Source: Gammaproteobacteria bacterium
GTDB taxonomy: Bacteria > Pseudomonadota > Gammaproteobacteria > JAUZRS01
DNA length: 64,000 bases
Direction of reading: 5' to 3'
Assembly (NCBI GenBank): GCA_030949385.1
Contig: JAUZSP010000007.1
Coordinates: 131,210-195,209, forward strand
Every line of letters begins with the position of its first letter. Within the stretch, counting starts at the first letter, position 1. The position numbers and the translations under genes are program-made. This document shows, one piece after another, positions 29,663 through 38,958 of the stretch. A model generated the notes under the pieces. It saw only the letters and a program-made list of their open reading frames with translations. It was not told the DNA's origin and did no database searches.

Positions 29663-30034
29663 ATGACAAATTACATTTTCGGTGACCGCTGGAGCTTGCT
29701 TATCATTCGTGACCTGCTGTTTATGGAAAAACAGTACTACGGGGATTTTTTAAATTCTACAGAAAAAATATCAACCAATATTCTGGCCAATAGGTTAGAA
29801 AAATTAGAGGTCGATGGTCTGATTACAAAAAAAGTAGATGCCAAAAATAGATCGAAGAAAATCTACAGATTAACGGAAAAAGGACTTGATTTACTGCCAA
29901 TGCTGTTAGAGATGATCGTTTGGTCTGCCAAATACGATAAACAGACTCTGGCACCAAAAAAGTTTATCGAACAGATTCAAACAGATCGGGATGATTTTAT
30001 GCAAGAAATAAGAAGAAAGCTTAATGTACTGTAG
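29663..30034 (+). CDS. HxlR-family winged-helix regulator
   Basis: A 123-residue DNA-binding protein: FGDRWSLLIIRDLLFMEKQY, then ISTNILANRLEKLEVDGLIT and the wing KKIYRLTEKGLDLLPML. The family usually has 15-20 more residues before FGDRW, often with a sensing cysteine. The frame is open upstream to the end of the permease gene (KESNRQIFSGYLTHP), but without a normal start codon, so the true start may be a rare codon after AAGGA at 29618. It may regulate the exporter. Confidence 0.78.
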   Translation: MTNYIFGDRWSLLIIRDLLFMEKQYYGDFLNSTEKISTNILANRLEKLEVDGLITKKVDAKNRSKKIYRLTEKGLDLLPMLLEMIVWSAKYDKQTLAPKKFIEQIQTDRDDFMQEIRRKLNVL

Positions 30035-30046
30035 TCGCTGGGTCAT

Positions 30047-30391
30047 TCAGATATTAAAATCCGTCACCTCCTGCACAAATAGCATACCCTGTGCAAACGA
30101 GCCTAACTGAATTTTTTCCACACAGCATTGATTCAGTGCCACTAAATGGGCTTTTACCAGCCCTTCAAACTCGTGCAGAGAAAGTGACTGCCCAGTGGCA
30201 ATACACTCAATGAATTTTTTATCCTGACTCGGTTTAAGGGTATAAATTGCCCCCGCTGAATCAACCAAACGATCCTGATCGGAATAACCATAAAAATGCA
30301 GATCTGGGTCATTATTCCAGTGCGCTTCATCGGCAATAAAGATCAATTCGTCATCATGTTCGTACTGAATAAAAGCAGGCCAAACAAGCAT
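30047..30391 (-). CDS. DUF4144 protein
   Basis: A 114-residue protein with the DUF4144 pattern (MLVWPAFIQYEHDDELIFIA, then WNNDPDLHFYGYSDQDRLVD). No catalytic motif is visible. It starts 3 bp after carbonic anhydrase, so the two are cotranscribed; a functional link to bicarbonate supply is possible but not shown. Confidence 0.75.
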   Translation of the reverse strand: MLVWPAFIQYEHDDELIFIADEAHWNNDPDLHFYGYSDQDRLVDSAGAIYTLKPSQDKKFIECIATGQSLSLHEFEGLVKAHLVALNQCCVEKIQLGSFAQGMLFVQEVTDFNI

Positions 30392-30394
30392 TGT

Positions 30395-30991
30395 TTATAA
30401 CTCCGAGACCGAAGTCTCTAGATCCTTAATAATGCCATTATGAATATCGTAAACCCAACCGTGTACCGCCAGCTCGTAACCTGCCCGCCACGCTTTTTTT
30501 ACCACTGTGGTATGACAAACGTTTTTCACCTGTTCCATAACGTTCAACTCGCACAGTCGATCCAATTTTTCCTTGCCTTGCAAGCCTTTCAGTTCACCTT
30601 CATTAAACCGTGCCACGTCTTGAATGTGACGCAACCAGTTATCAATCAAGCCGTGGTCACAGCTCTCTTGCGAAGCCGCTACCCCACCACAACCGTAGTG
30701 ACCACAGACGATAATGTGCTTCACTTTTAACACTTCCACTGCGTAGTGAATCACCGACAAGCAGTTCAAATCCGTATGCACCACCACATTGGCAATGTTG
30801 CGATGCACAAACACTTCACCCGGTGGCAACGAGACAATTTGATTGGCAGGCACACGGCTGTCCGAACAACCGATCCAAAGGTATTCGGGAGCTTGCTGCT
30901 TAGACAGAGTAGAAAAAAAATGGGGATCTTTGTCCGTAACCGAGGTGGCCCATTCAAGGTTGCGGTTCAAGAGGTGCTGTAAGGTGGTCAA
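30395..30991 (-). CDS. can: Beta-class carbonic anhydrase
   Basis: Zinc enzyme that interconverts carbon dioxide and bicarbonate in the cytoplasm. The 198 residues have the beta-class zinc ligands in CSDSR (Cys and Asp/Arg pair) and HYGCGG (His and Cys), plus HRNIANVVVHTDLNCLSVIH. The length and sequence resemble E. coli Can. In a sulfur-oxidising autotroph it could feed carboxysomal or other carbon fixation, which is inference. Confidence 0.95.
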   Translation of the reverse strand: MTTLQHLLNRNLEWATSVTDKDPHFFSTLSKQQAPEYLWIGCSDSRVPANQIVSLPPGEVFVHRNIANVVVHTDLNCLSVIHYAVEVLKVKHIIVCGHYGCGGVAASQESCDHGLIDNWLRHIQDVARFNEGELKGLQGKEKLDRLCELNVMEQVKNVCHTTVVKKAWRAGYELAVHGWVYDIHNGIIKDLETSVSEL

Positions 30992-31081
30992 AAGAAACTC
31001 ACTTTCTCTGCTGTAGGTGAGCTATTGAACGTCAAAGGTCACAGAATGGCAAGCACAATTCACACGTCCCGCCACCACACC

Positions 31082-31498
31082 TCAATACTCCTTCACCTTA
31101 CCTCGCAGCGTCTTGAGCCGCCCACGCTTGGTTTTGCTCTCCATACGCCGAACTTTTGCACCCTTGCTCGGTTTGGTGGCACGACGTGTTTTTTGCACCA
31201 CCGTCACCGCTTTAATTAACGTTTGCAAGCGCATCAACGCTTCCGTACGGTTTTTATCTTGGCTGCGATGGATCTGTGCTTTGATCACCACCACACCTTC
31301 TTTATTGATGCGATGATCATTTAAATTAAGCAATTTTTCTTTGTAAAACTCAGGCAACGAAGAGGCTCGAATATCAAACCTAAGATGCACCGCCGAGGAG
31401 ACCTTATTCACATTTTGGCCACCCGCCCCTTGAGCACGAATCGCCTGCAACTCAATTTCAGAGCTGGGAATAACCACATGATGTGAGATAAATAACAT
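31082..31498 (-). CDS. arfB: Alternative ribosome-rescue factor ArfB
   Basis: Peptidyl-tRNA hydrolase that frees ribosomes stalled without a stop codon. The 138-residue product has the catalytic GGQ in IRAQGAGGQNVNKVSSAVHL and the basic C-terminal tail (KPSKGAKVRRMESKTKRGRL) that enters the empty mRNA channel. Confidence 0.94.
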   Translation of the reverse strand: MLFISHHVVIPSSEIELQAIRAQGAGGQNVNKVSSAVHLRFDIRASSLPEFYKEKLLNLNDHRINKEGVVVIKAQIHRSQDKNRTEALMRLQTLIKAVTVVQKTRRATKPSKGAKVRRMESKTKRGRLKTLRGKVKEY

Positions 31499-31515
31499 AA
31501 GAGTTCACATTCAAA

Positions 31516-32463
31516 TTATGCTGGGAAAAAATCAATGGTATGGCTGACCGTTGTCACCGAAACCGGCTCGCGTCCAAAATTGATCATCTTCAAACGCGCC
31601 ACCAATTTACGCTGCAAACGCCGATCAGACAACTCACTGGAGAGAATTTTACAGCGAATCACCTTACCCGCCGCAGAAATCGTCAACTCAAACACCACCC
31701 TGCCCTGCAACGATGGGTCTTTACGGGTGGCACGATTGTAAAGCGACTCCAACGAACCTTTATTTCGATCCAAACTGCGTCGAATCGCATCCACATTGCG
31801 CCCACCTTGCCTGCCAGCACGGCTCACCGATGCCCCTTCCGCACGAGCCAAACGGCTGCCGACTCGCCGTACCCCAGCATCACGCAAACTCGAATTTCCG
31901 GCCTCACGACTAAAGGAGACGTTTTGCATACCACCACTGCCACGCCCCACCGCAGAAGTAAGCACACCCCGTGACGAACCTCGGCTGCTGCTTATCGCTC
32001 CATGGGATAAACGTTGTGGTGAGTTAAGTGAATTCAGCTGAGGCCGTCCAAGATCGTGTAAAGCACGGGCATCAGAAAACAGCCCCACACTGGCCGCCCG
32101 TTGACGAGCCGTTTGAACGGGGCGCGTAACACTTTGGCGTGGTTTTACTACACGTTTTATTTTACGGATGGCTTTAGTTTGACGTTTTACAAGCCTCTTT
32201 TTGGCTTTAGTTACCTTTTTTAGCACTGGTTTTTTATTGCTAACCACCGGCGGTGTAACTGCACGCTCTTTTAGCAGCATCTGCACCACGACGGGAGGTA
32301 ACATATTTTTTTTCTCTTGTTTAATTTCGGGCAAGTTAACCAAAGGAATCAATAGACCCAAAAAGAAAAAAACAGCAAAACTGATGCGAACAATTTTTTT
32401 AAAGCGCCGCGTCTCTTCTTCAGAATCACTCCACGGCAGATCGGGCGTTGCATAAACACTCAT
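31516..32463 (-). CDS. AgmX/PglI C-terminal domain protein (TonB-like)
   Basis: Periplasm-spanning partner of an ExbB/ExbD-type motor. One membrane helix near residues 25-45 (IVRISFAVFFFLGLLIPLVN) is followed by a long basic, low-complexity linker (residues about 70-220, rich in Lys, Arg and Ser). The folded C-terminal domain (RKDPSLQGRVVFELTISAAG) is the AgmX/PglI type known in gliding motility and TonB-like proteins. It is the last gene of the ExbB-ExbD-ExbD operon, 3 bp after the second ExbD. Confidence 0.82.
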   Translation of the reverse strand: MSVYATPDLPWSDSEEETRRFKKIVRISFAVFFFLGLLIPLVNLPEIKQEKKNMLPPVVVQMLLKERAVTPPVVSNKKPVLKKVTKAKKRLVKRQTKAIRKIKRVVKPRQSVTRPVQTARQRAASVGLFSDARALHDLGRPQLNSLNSPQRLSHGAISSSRGSSRGVLTSAVGRGSGGMQNVSFSREAGNSSLRDAGVRRVGSRLARAEGASVSRAGRQGGRNVDAIRRSLDRNKGSLESLYNRATRKDPSLQGRVVFELTISAAGKVIRCKILSSELSDRRLQRKLVARLKMINFGREPVSVTTVSHTIDFFPA

Positions 32464-32466
32464 GAT

Positions 32467-32964
32467 TTACCCCCTCGCCTTTTGCAAAACGGGCAGCGAG
32501 ATTTTACTGAACCCCGCTTGACTGCAACTGCGCATCACTTTTTTCAACAACTTATAGGGAATGTCCTTATCCGCCATAATCATAATCTCTCGTCCCTCTG
32601 TTTCACTGTCTTCTTTCAGCACACGTCGTTTTTTTTGGTTCTGCAATGCAAAAACCAACTCAGGAATGGCCTGTTTCCCACTGCGTTTCACCCGCTCAAG
32701 CGTGATGATATTTCGATCTTGCAATAAAATCTCTGTCTGCGTCACCATCACACGTAATACCTGACGAGGTTTCTGCTCAGCCACCGATTCTGGCAACTGC
32801 AAGACTTTTAAGTTAGGCAAGACCTGTTCACTGGAAGAGTTCACCAGCAGAAAAAAGACCAAAATGGTAAAAATATCCATCAAAGAAACCAAATTGAAAC
32901 CGACGCTGTTTTTCGCTCGCGTGTGATGCCGCTGCATACGACGCGCCCGACGAGAGAGCTTCAT
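32467..32964 (-). CDS. exbD: ExbD/TolR-family protein (second copy)
   Basis: Motor subunit with one N-terminal membrane helix (residues 22-42, NLVSLMDIFTILVFFLLVNS), whose Asp (D30) is in the position of the proton-carrying aspartate, and a periplasmic domain (residues about 60-160). The 165 residues overlap the first ExbD gene by four bases. The helix is preceded by a strongly basic stretch. Two different ExbD copies suggest a heteromeric stator. Confidence 0.88.
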   Translation of the reverse strand: MKLSRRARRMQRHHTRAKNSVGFNLVSLMDIFTILVFFLLVNSSSEQVLPNLKVLQLPESVAEQKPRQVLRVMVTQTEILLQDRNIITLERVKRSGKQAIPELVFALQNQKKRRVLKEDSETEGREIMIMADKDIPYKLLKKVMRSCSQAGFSKISLPVLQKARG

Positions 32965-33461
32965 TGACCCATTCCAGCCAGAGGTGCATCACCCAGAGAG
33001 ATCTGCGGAAACAGCTCCAGCATCACACTGCCCCCCACCTGCACCACTTCGGCTGCCCGAACTTGATCCATCAACGCAACCAAACGCTCATAAGAGACCG
33101 ATTCGGCCAGCAAAATCGACACGGATTTTTTCTCTGGATAACGAGACTTAACCTGTTGCAACACCCCTGACAAACGCTGCAACACCTTCTCATCAGACCA
33201 ACGCAACTGTTTGATGATCTGCTGATTTTGGCCAACCACAGTCAAATTGTTGGGTCGCACCACCAACTGCAAAACCCACTCCTTGGCATCTTCTGCCGCC
33301 GCTGTTTTACTGGGCAGATTCAATTCCAAAATGGTGATGCGAGAAAAAACAGCGGTAATCAATAAAAAAGGCACCAGCACCACCATCAAATTCATAAACG
33401 CGGTAATGTTCAGCTCCTCCGCCTCTTTACGACGCTGAGCTCGACGCTGATGCCGACGCAT
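32961..33461 (-). CDS. exbD: ExbD/TolR-family protein (first copy)
   Basis: A 166-residue ExbD homologue with a basic N-terminus and one membrane helix (TAFMNLMVVLVPFLLITAVF). Unlike the second copy, the helix lacks the Asp usually seen after the Met-Asp position (here MNLMV), so it may not carry protons itself. It starts one base from the end of the ExbB gene and overlaps the next gene by four bases. Confidence 0.85.
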   Translation of the reverse strand: MRRHQRRAQRRKEAEELNITAFMNLMVVLVPFLLITAVFSRITILELNLPSKTAAAEDAKEWVLQLVVRPNNLTVVGQNQQIIKQLRWSDEKVLQRLSGVLQQVKSRYPEKKSVSILLAESVSYERLVALMDQVRAAEVVQVGGSVMLELFPQISLGDAPLAGMGQ

Positions 33462-34147
33462 TAGAGCTGTATTCCTTGGGTCTCATTCGGGCCTGCTTGA
33501 GTACGGGTTTTACGTTTACGACCGGCACGCAAGGTAATGACGTTCACCAAGCGCACCGCCGCCATCTCCAAACTGTCCACCAACTCCGTGGTTTTGGTCT
33601 GCAAAAAAGCGTGCGCCAACAACAGCGGAATGCCCACCATTAACCCAAGAGCCGTGGTGTTCATGGCCACCGAGATACTGGCCGAAAGCAGGTCGGCTTT
33701 TTCCGCCGGATTGGCGTTGGCCACCGCAGTAAAGGCTTCGATCAAACCGATAATCGTACCCAACAGACCCAGCAAAGTCGCAATATTGGCCAGTGTAGCC
33801 AGATAATGAGTGCGCCTCTCCAACTGCGGCATCACCTCCATCAAACCCTCTTCCATCGCCAGCTCAATGTCTTCCCGATGCCGTGCTGTGCTAATCCGAC
33901 TCAGACCGTAACCCAAAATTTTTGCCAAGGCCGTTTGAGAATTGTCCGCCACCTTCAAGGCTTCTTTGTATTTGCCCTGCTCCAAGACCGGTTGCAACAG
34001 CCCCCAATCCTGACGATTGCGACCTTTGGCGCGATCCAGATAAAGATAACGCTCTACCGCAATTGCCGTCCCCACCGCCATTACCAGCATGATCGGGTAC
34101 ATAAACAGTCCACCGGTTTGAAAAAAGTGGATAATGACATCAAACAT
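33461..34147 (-). CDS. exbB: ExbB/TolQ/MotA-family channel protein
   Basis: Three-helix stator protein. The 228 residues show an N-terminal helix (FQTGGLFMYPIMLVMAVGTA), the long cytoplasmic loop, and the family's helices two and three (LGLLGTIIGLIEAFTAVANA and ISVAMNTTALGLMVGIPLLL). The gene leads the ExbB-ExbD-ExbD-AgmX operon. Such four-gene sets power outer-membrane or envelope machines other than classical TonB. It is divergent from the small RNA candidate. Confidence 0.9.
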   Translation of the reverse strand: MFDVIIHFFQTGGLFMYPIMLVMAVGTAIAVERYLYLDRAKGRNRQDWGLLQPVLEQGKYKEALKVADNSQTALAKILGYGLSRISTARHREDIELAMEEGLMEVMPQLERRTHYLATLANIATLLGLLGTIIGLIEAFTAVANANPAEKADLLSASISVAMNTTALGLMVGIPLLLAHAFLQTKTTELVDSLEMAAVRLVNVITLRAGRKRKTRTQAGPNETQGIQL

Positions 34148-34311
34148 TATTTTCTCCTACACGACCCTAAACCGCCCATCGGTTTAAAAGATCCGCAACG
34201 GTTTTTGCTGCATCTTTCGGGCTAGAGTAAAACAAACTTACCGATAAAACTGTGAAGGAAAAGACAAAAGTAGCGAAATAGCAGACGGCACTGCCTGTTT
34301 TGTGAAGGCCG

Positions 34312-34446
34312 TTGACTTAGAATAGCGGGGCGTTATCGATAAGGATGTAAGCCAAACCGGCAACGGGTTGGCCACAAGGAAGAGGAAGGATTCTGATCGC
34401 TACCAACGAATTAGCAGGGAGCCTGATTCATTGGTATTTTTATTTT
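34312..34446 (+). ncRNA. Candidate intergenic small RNA with terminator
   Basis: A possible -35 (TTGACT) lies at 34312. GCCAA and CCG pair with CGG and TTGGC around a GCAA tetraloop (34351-34372). A purine-rich single strand follows with several GGA motifs (AAGGATG, AAGGAAG, GGAAGG). A terminator closes it: TACCAA at 34401-34406 pairs with TTGGTA at 34431-34436, with CAGG/CCTG inside, then TTTTTATTTT. GGA repeats in unpaired parts recall CsrA/RsmA-sponge RNAs. No coding frame explains this stretch. The family is not identified. Confidence 0.55.
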
Positions 34447-34458
34447 ATCCAAAAAAAT

Positions 34459-34839
34459 TCAAGCCACTTGCATCGGAATAGCATTGGCACTGCGTACCAT
34501 CTCATTGGCTTCATTGACATAAATCAAACGGGGTTTAAAGGCCTTCGCTTCTTGAGTAGACAGCTGTGTATACGCACAGATAATGACCCTGTCATTTGGG
34601 TTGGCTTTATGCGCTGCTGCACCGTTCACCGAAATCATCCCCGAACCCGCTTCACCCCGAATCACATAAGTGGTAAAACGCTCGCCATTATCAACGTTGT
34701 AAATCTGGATCTGTTCGTATTCCAAAATACCCGACGCATCCAATAAATCCGCATCAATCGCACAAGAGCCTTCATACTCCAGCTCCACTTGAGTAACACG
34801 CACTTTGTGCAATTTTGCCTTTAACATCGTGACCTGCAT
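34459..34839 (-). CDS. panD: Aspartate 1-decarboxylase
   Basis: Makes beta-alanine for pantothenate. The 126-residue precursor self-cleaves between Gly and Ser in YEGSCAID to form the pyruvoyl group. The start at 34839 ([16 protein letters not shown]) matches the E. coli start pattern. It follows panC by 77 bp on the same strand. Confidence 0.96.
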   Translation of the reverse strand: MQVTMLKAKLHKVRVTQVELEYEGSCAIDADLLDASGILEYEQIQIYNVDNGERFTTYVIRGEAGSGMISVNGAAAHKANPNDRVIICAYTQLSTQEAKAFKPRLIYVNEANEMVRSANAIPMQVA

Positions 34840-34916
34840 GACTCTTTAACTCTTCTTCAAAGGGGAATAAAACTCAACAACCGAGGTGACAATTATGAAA
34901 GATAATGACCACCGCA

Positions 34917-35801
34917 TCAATGCTCTTGATGCATGTCAACCTCAGCTAGAATCAGATTATCAATCAATCGCGTTCGTTCTAATTGCACCGCCACCAACAA
35001 CACCCAGCTCAATGGGTCGGAACTCAGCGCCACCTCTGATAAATCGGCAGCGCTGCGAACAGCCAAATACTCCACCCGCAAACCAGCCTCATTGAGAGCC
35101 TCCACCGTCTGCCGCAAAGCCGTCTCTCGATCCATCTCACACTTAAGTAAGGTCTTCGCCAAACGCGTAAGCTTCTGATACAACAGAGGCGCTCTTGCAC
35201 GTTCATCCGAGCTTAAATAGCCGTTACGCGAACTCATGGCCAAACCGTCGCTTTCCCGCTGCGTCGGCACCGAAACAACCTCAATGGGATAATTAAGATC
35301 GTCACAAAGCCTGCGAATCACCAACAGTTGCTGATAATCCTTCTGGCCAAACAACGCCACCTGCGGCTGCACCAAGTTAAACAGCTTACTCACCACCGTG
35401 GCCACACCAACAAAATGGCCAGGCCGATGCACACCACAGAGCTGCTCCGTCAGCCTCTCCGGCACCTGTACTTGTGTGCTTGATTCAGCCCCACGCGGGT
35501 AGATCACCTCATTCGTTGGCATAAACACCAGATCCACCCGCGCCTCTTCTAGCCGCTCTAGATCAGCCAACAAGGTTCGAGGATAGGCTGCCAGATCCTC
35601 ATCCGCGCCAAATTGCAGTGGATTAACAAAAATACTCACCACCACTCGAAACGCCTGTTTTTTTGCCTCGGCCACCAAACTCAGATGCCCCGCGTGCAAA
35701 TTACCCATCGTCGCCACCAGTGCAATGGACTCCCCATCACTGCGCCACTCCGATACCTGCTCACGCAGATCCTCAATGTCATCGGCGAACGTCATCAGCA
35801 T
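34917..35801 (-). CDS. panC: Pantothenate synthetase
   Basis: Joins pantoate and beta-alanine using ATP. The 294 residues show ATMGNLHAGHLSLV (HxGH nucleotide-binding motif), FVGVATVVSKLFNLVQPQVA and FGQKDYQQL. The start at 35801 overlaps the panB stop by one base (TGATG), so translation is coupled. Confidence 0.96.
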   Translation of the reverse strand: MLMTFADDIEDLREQVSEWRSDGESIALVATMGNLHAGHLSLVAEAKKQAFRVVVSIFVNPLQFGADEDLAAYPRTLLADLERLEEARVDLVFMPTNEVIYPRGAESSTQVQVPERLTEQLCGVHRPGHFVGVATVVSKLFNLVQPQVALFGQKDYQQLLVIRRLCDDLNYPIEVVSVPTQRESDGLAMSSRNGYLSSDERARAPLLYQKLTRLAKTLLKCEMDRETALRQTVEALNEAGLRVEYLAVRSAADLSEVALSSDPLSWVLLVAVQLERTRLIDNLILAEVDMHQEH

Positions 35802-36613
35802 CAGGCTAAAACCTGTTCAGGTGCGGGAAAAGAGCCCACTTTGACCGCTGCAACGTAGGCCGCAATCGCAGCTTGAATCGAATCGTGTCCCAAGAGGAAA
35901 TTTTTACTGAAACGTGGCGCGTTGTGACTCAAACCCAACAAATCGTAAAGCACCAAAATTTGGCCATCCACTCCAACACCGGCTCCGATACCAATCACCG
36001 GAATATCCACATTGGCTGTAATTTCGCTGGCCAACAACTCGGGAACACACTCCAATATCAATAGATCCGCACCGGCCTCCGCCAGCAACACCGCGTCTTT
36101 TAATAAAATCGCCGCACTCTGATCATCTTTGCCTTGCAGCCGATAACCGCCCAATTTATGCACTGCTTGAGGCTGAAGCCCCAAATGCGCGCAGACCGGA
36201 ATGCCCTTTTGCGCCAGCAATTTCACGGTCTGCACCTGACTGGCACCGCCTTCCAGCTTCACCATCTGCGCGCCACTCTCTTTCAACAGACGACCGGCGT
36301 TGTGCAACGCACTCATTGGATCGACGTAGCTCATAAAGGGCAGATCCACCACCAACAACGCCTGTGACAGCCCTCTGCGCACCGCCTGTGCATGATAAAC
36401 CGTCTCATCCATCGTCACGGGCAACGTGGTTTCATGACCTTGAATCACCATGCCGAGAGAATCACCGACCAAAACCAGATCCACACCCGCCTGATCCAAA
36501 ATTTTGGCAAAACTGGCATCATAGGCGGTCAAACAGGCGATTTTTTCACCGGCCTGTTTCATCGCTTGCAGACGAGTTACGCTCATTTTTTGTGGTTTTT
36601 TTTCTGCACTCAC
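35801..36613 (-). CDS. panB: 3-methyl-2-oxobutanoate hydroxymethyltransferase
   Basis: First committed step to pantothenate, using 5,10-methylene-tetrahydrofolate. The 270 residues have KIACLTAYDASFAKILDQAG, VLVGDSLGMVIQGHETTLPV (metal-binding DS), VKLEGGASQVQTVKLLA and CVPELLASEITANVDIPVIG. It overlaps folK by four bases upstream and panC by one base downstream. Confidence 0.96.
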   Translation of the reverse strand: MSAEKKPQKMSVTRLQAMKQAGEKIACLTAYDASFAKILDQAGVDLVLVGDSLGMVIQGHETTLPVTMDETVYHAQAVRRGLSQALLVVDLPFMSYVDPMSALHNAGRLLKESGAQMVKLEGGASQVQTVKLLAQKGIPVCAHLGLQPQAVHKLGGYRLQGKDDQSAAILLKDAVLLAEAGADLLILECVPELLASEITANVDIPVIGIGAGVGVDGQILVLYDLLGLSHNAPRFSKNFLLGHDSIQAAIAAYVAAVKVGSFPAPEQVLA

Positions 36614-37116
36614 GCCCTTTGCACCTCATCACTCTCATCTGGCAAACGCCACAACGTCTCTTTTTCTATCTTCAGTAGCAGGTCTGTAAGGCAGCCCTGT
36701 TTTGGAATAAACAGCTCATCCACAATCTCAGACAACGGCAACAGCACAAACGCTCGCTGCGCGATACCGACGTGAGGCACCTGCAGACGCGGATGATCAA
36801 TGATCTGACCTCCATACAACAGCAGATCCAGATCTAAAACCCGTGCTCCCCAGCGTTCGCCCTTCAATCGCCCAAAGTTCACCTCAATGGCTTGCAGCTG
36901 ATCCAGCAACGCCAGCGGAGCAAGAGCGGTCTCAATATTCACCACGGCATTGACGTAATTCGGTTGATCTTGTGGCCCCATCGGCACACTGCCATAGAAA
37001 GAGGATGCGGCAATAAAACGACTCTCTGGCAGCCGCTTTAAAACTTCGATGGCGCGCAATAACTGTTGAGCGGGTTGCTCTAAATTACTGCCCAAGGCAA
37101 TGTAACACTCAACCAT
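36610..37116 (-). CDS. folK: 2-amino-4-hydroxy-6-hydroxymethyldihydropteridine pyrophosphokinase
   Basis: Folate-pathway enzyme that transfers pyrophosphate from ATP. The 168 residues contain YIALGSNLEQPAQQLLRAIE, YVNAVVNIETAL, and RWGARVLDLDLLLYGGQIID (metal-binding DLDL). It lies between pcnB and panB in a tight minus-strand operon; folate and pantothenate genes together fit the folate-dependence of PanB. Confidence 0.96.
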   Translation of the reverse strand: MVECYIALGSNLEQPAQQLLRAIEVLKRLPESRFIAASSFYGSVPMGPQDQPNYVNAVVNIETALAPLALLDQLQAIEVNFGRLKGERWGARVLDLDLLLYGGQIIDHPRLQVPHVGIAQRAFVLLPLSEIVDELFIPKQGCLTDLLLKIEKETLWRLPDESDEVQRA

Positions 37117-38479
37117 TACTGCTCACTGTCAGACTTTTTAGCGTATTTTCGCCGCCGCTTACGCTTTCGAGGCTGATCCGGTTTGGGAGCCTGACGCGCC
37201 ATCTCCTCTTGCTGCTCGGCGGGCAACTCTTGAATACGAGTCCACCAATCGCTGCGCTCTTGCAACGAGGAATCCAACTCAGCTCGCAGACAAAGGAAAT
37301 CGTAACCGGCACGAAAACGAGGCTGCTCCAGCAAACGCAGGGCTCGTTTGCCGGTGTAGGTCAACAAACGTCCTTGCATCATCCAAATTTCCCGCATTGG
37401 GAAAGAAAACCGTTTTGGCAATGACGTGTGTGTCAATTGCACCGCCAAAGCGTCATCACCGGCACGCTGCATCGCCACCATTGGCGCTTCACCTTTTGCT
37501 AACCAAAGCTCATAACGCTCAGAGACATCAGGCCAAAGAAAAACGGCATATAAAAAGCCGGAGTCACCGATTTGCCTGCACGAATGCGCTGATCGGTGTT
37601 ATTCAAGCCCCGCTCCAGCAGATCCCAAGTTGACTCATCGTCGTCACCCAGCTTTTTTGCCGCATGGGGAAACAGATAATCCAACAGATAATAGTCGTGC
37701 AACAACTCCAAACTCTTCACCGCATGACCGCTGTGAAACAGCTTCAGCACCTCTTCAAACAGACGCGCTGGTGGAATCTCTCCCAATTCAGAAGCAAGAT
37801 CAGCAATGGGATCGCTGGCTTCAGGGGCAATTTCAAAGTCCAATTTAGCCGCAAAGCGTACCGCGCGTAACATCCGCACGGGATCTTCTTTATAACGGGT
37901 CACCGGATCGCCAATCAGACGCAAGAGACGCGCAGACACATCAGCCATGCCACCGGCGTAATCGTGAATAGAATAGTCTTTAATATCGTAATAAAGTGCG
38001 TTAACGCTGAAATCTCGGCGCAGGGCATCCTCAGCAATGTCACCAAAGACGTTATCGCGCATGATGCGGCCACCGGCATCGGTACGACCGTCTTCACCGT
38101 CACGATGACTGGCACGAAAGGTGGCCACTTCAATCACTTCACGCCCATACAGCACATGCGCCAGACGAAAGCGGCGACCAATCAAACGACAATTGCGAAA
38201 CAGCGCGCGAACCTCTTCAGGACTGGCGCTGGTGGCAATATCAAAATCTTTAGGTTTCAAGCCGAGCAGCAGATCACGTACTCCGCCGCCGACCAAACAG
38301 GCTCGAAAACCCGCATCATTAAGACGATAGAGCACTTTTAACGCATTTTTACTGATGTTATTCCGTGAGACACCGTGCTCTGAACGAGGAATAATAGTTG
38401 CCACTGGCGCTTTTTTCACCCTTTCAACCCTCTCCACTGCAACCGTACCCTTTAGTCGCTGCCAAATCCGCGCAATCAT
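37116..38479 (-). CDS. pcnB: Poly(A) polymerase I, interrupted by a single-base frameshift
   Basis: Adds poly(A) tails to RNA for decay. The N-terminal part from 38479 has the nucleotidyltransferase motif LVGGGVRDLLLGLKPKDFDI and the head-domain pocket RRDFSVNALYYDIKDYSIHD, and reaches SVTPAFYMPF then a false stop. The C-terminal part continues in another frame (VFLWPDVSERYELWLAKGEA, then PKRFSFPMREIWMMQGRLLT) with a basic tail. One extra base in the A5 run at 37552-37556 restores an intact 454-residue enzyme. An assembly error is likelier than a real mutation. Confidence 0.9.
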
Positions 38480-38501
38480 ACCATTACCGCTCTCTCCCAG
38501 G

Positions 38502-38530
38502 AAAAAAAAAGCCTAGCATTCAGCTAGGCT
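38502..38530 (-). terminator. Terminator after glnK
   Basis: AGCCTAGC pairs with GCTAGGCT around TGAAT on the minus strand, then nine T. It separates the amtB-glnK unit from pcnB. Confidence 0.9.
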
Positions 38531-38562
38531 CTGTTCAATCAAAACGATGCAATCAATTGCAT

Positions 38563-38913
<351 letters not shown>

Positions 38914-38958
38914 TCAAATTTGATCTTCATTGAACTGTCTCACAGAAAGCACGTACCT

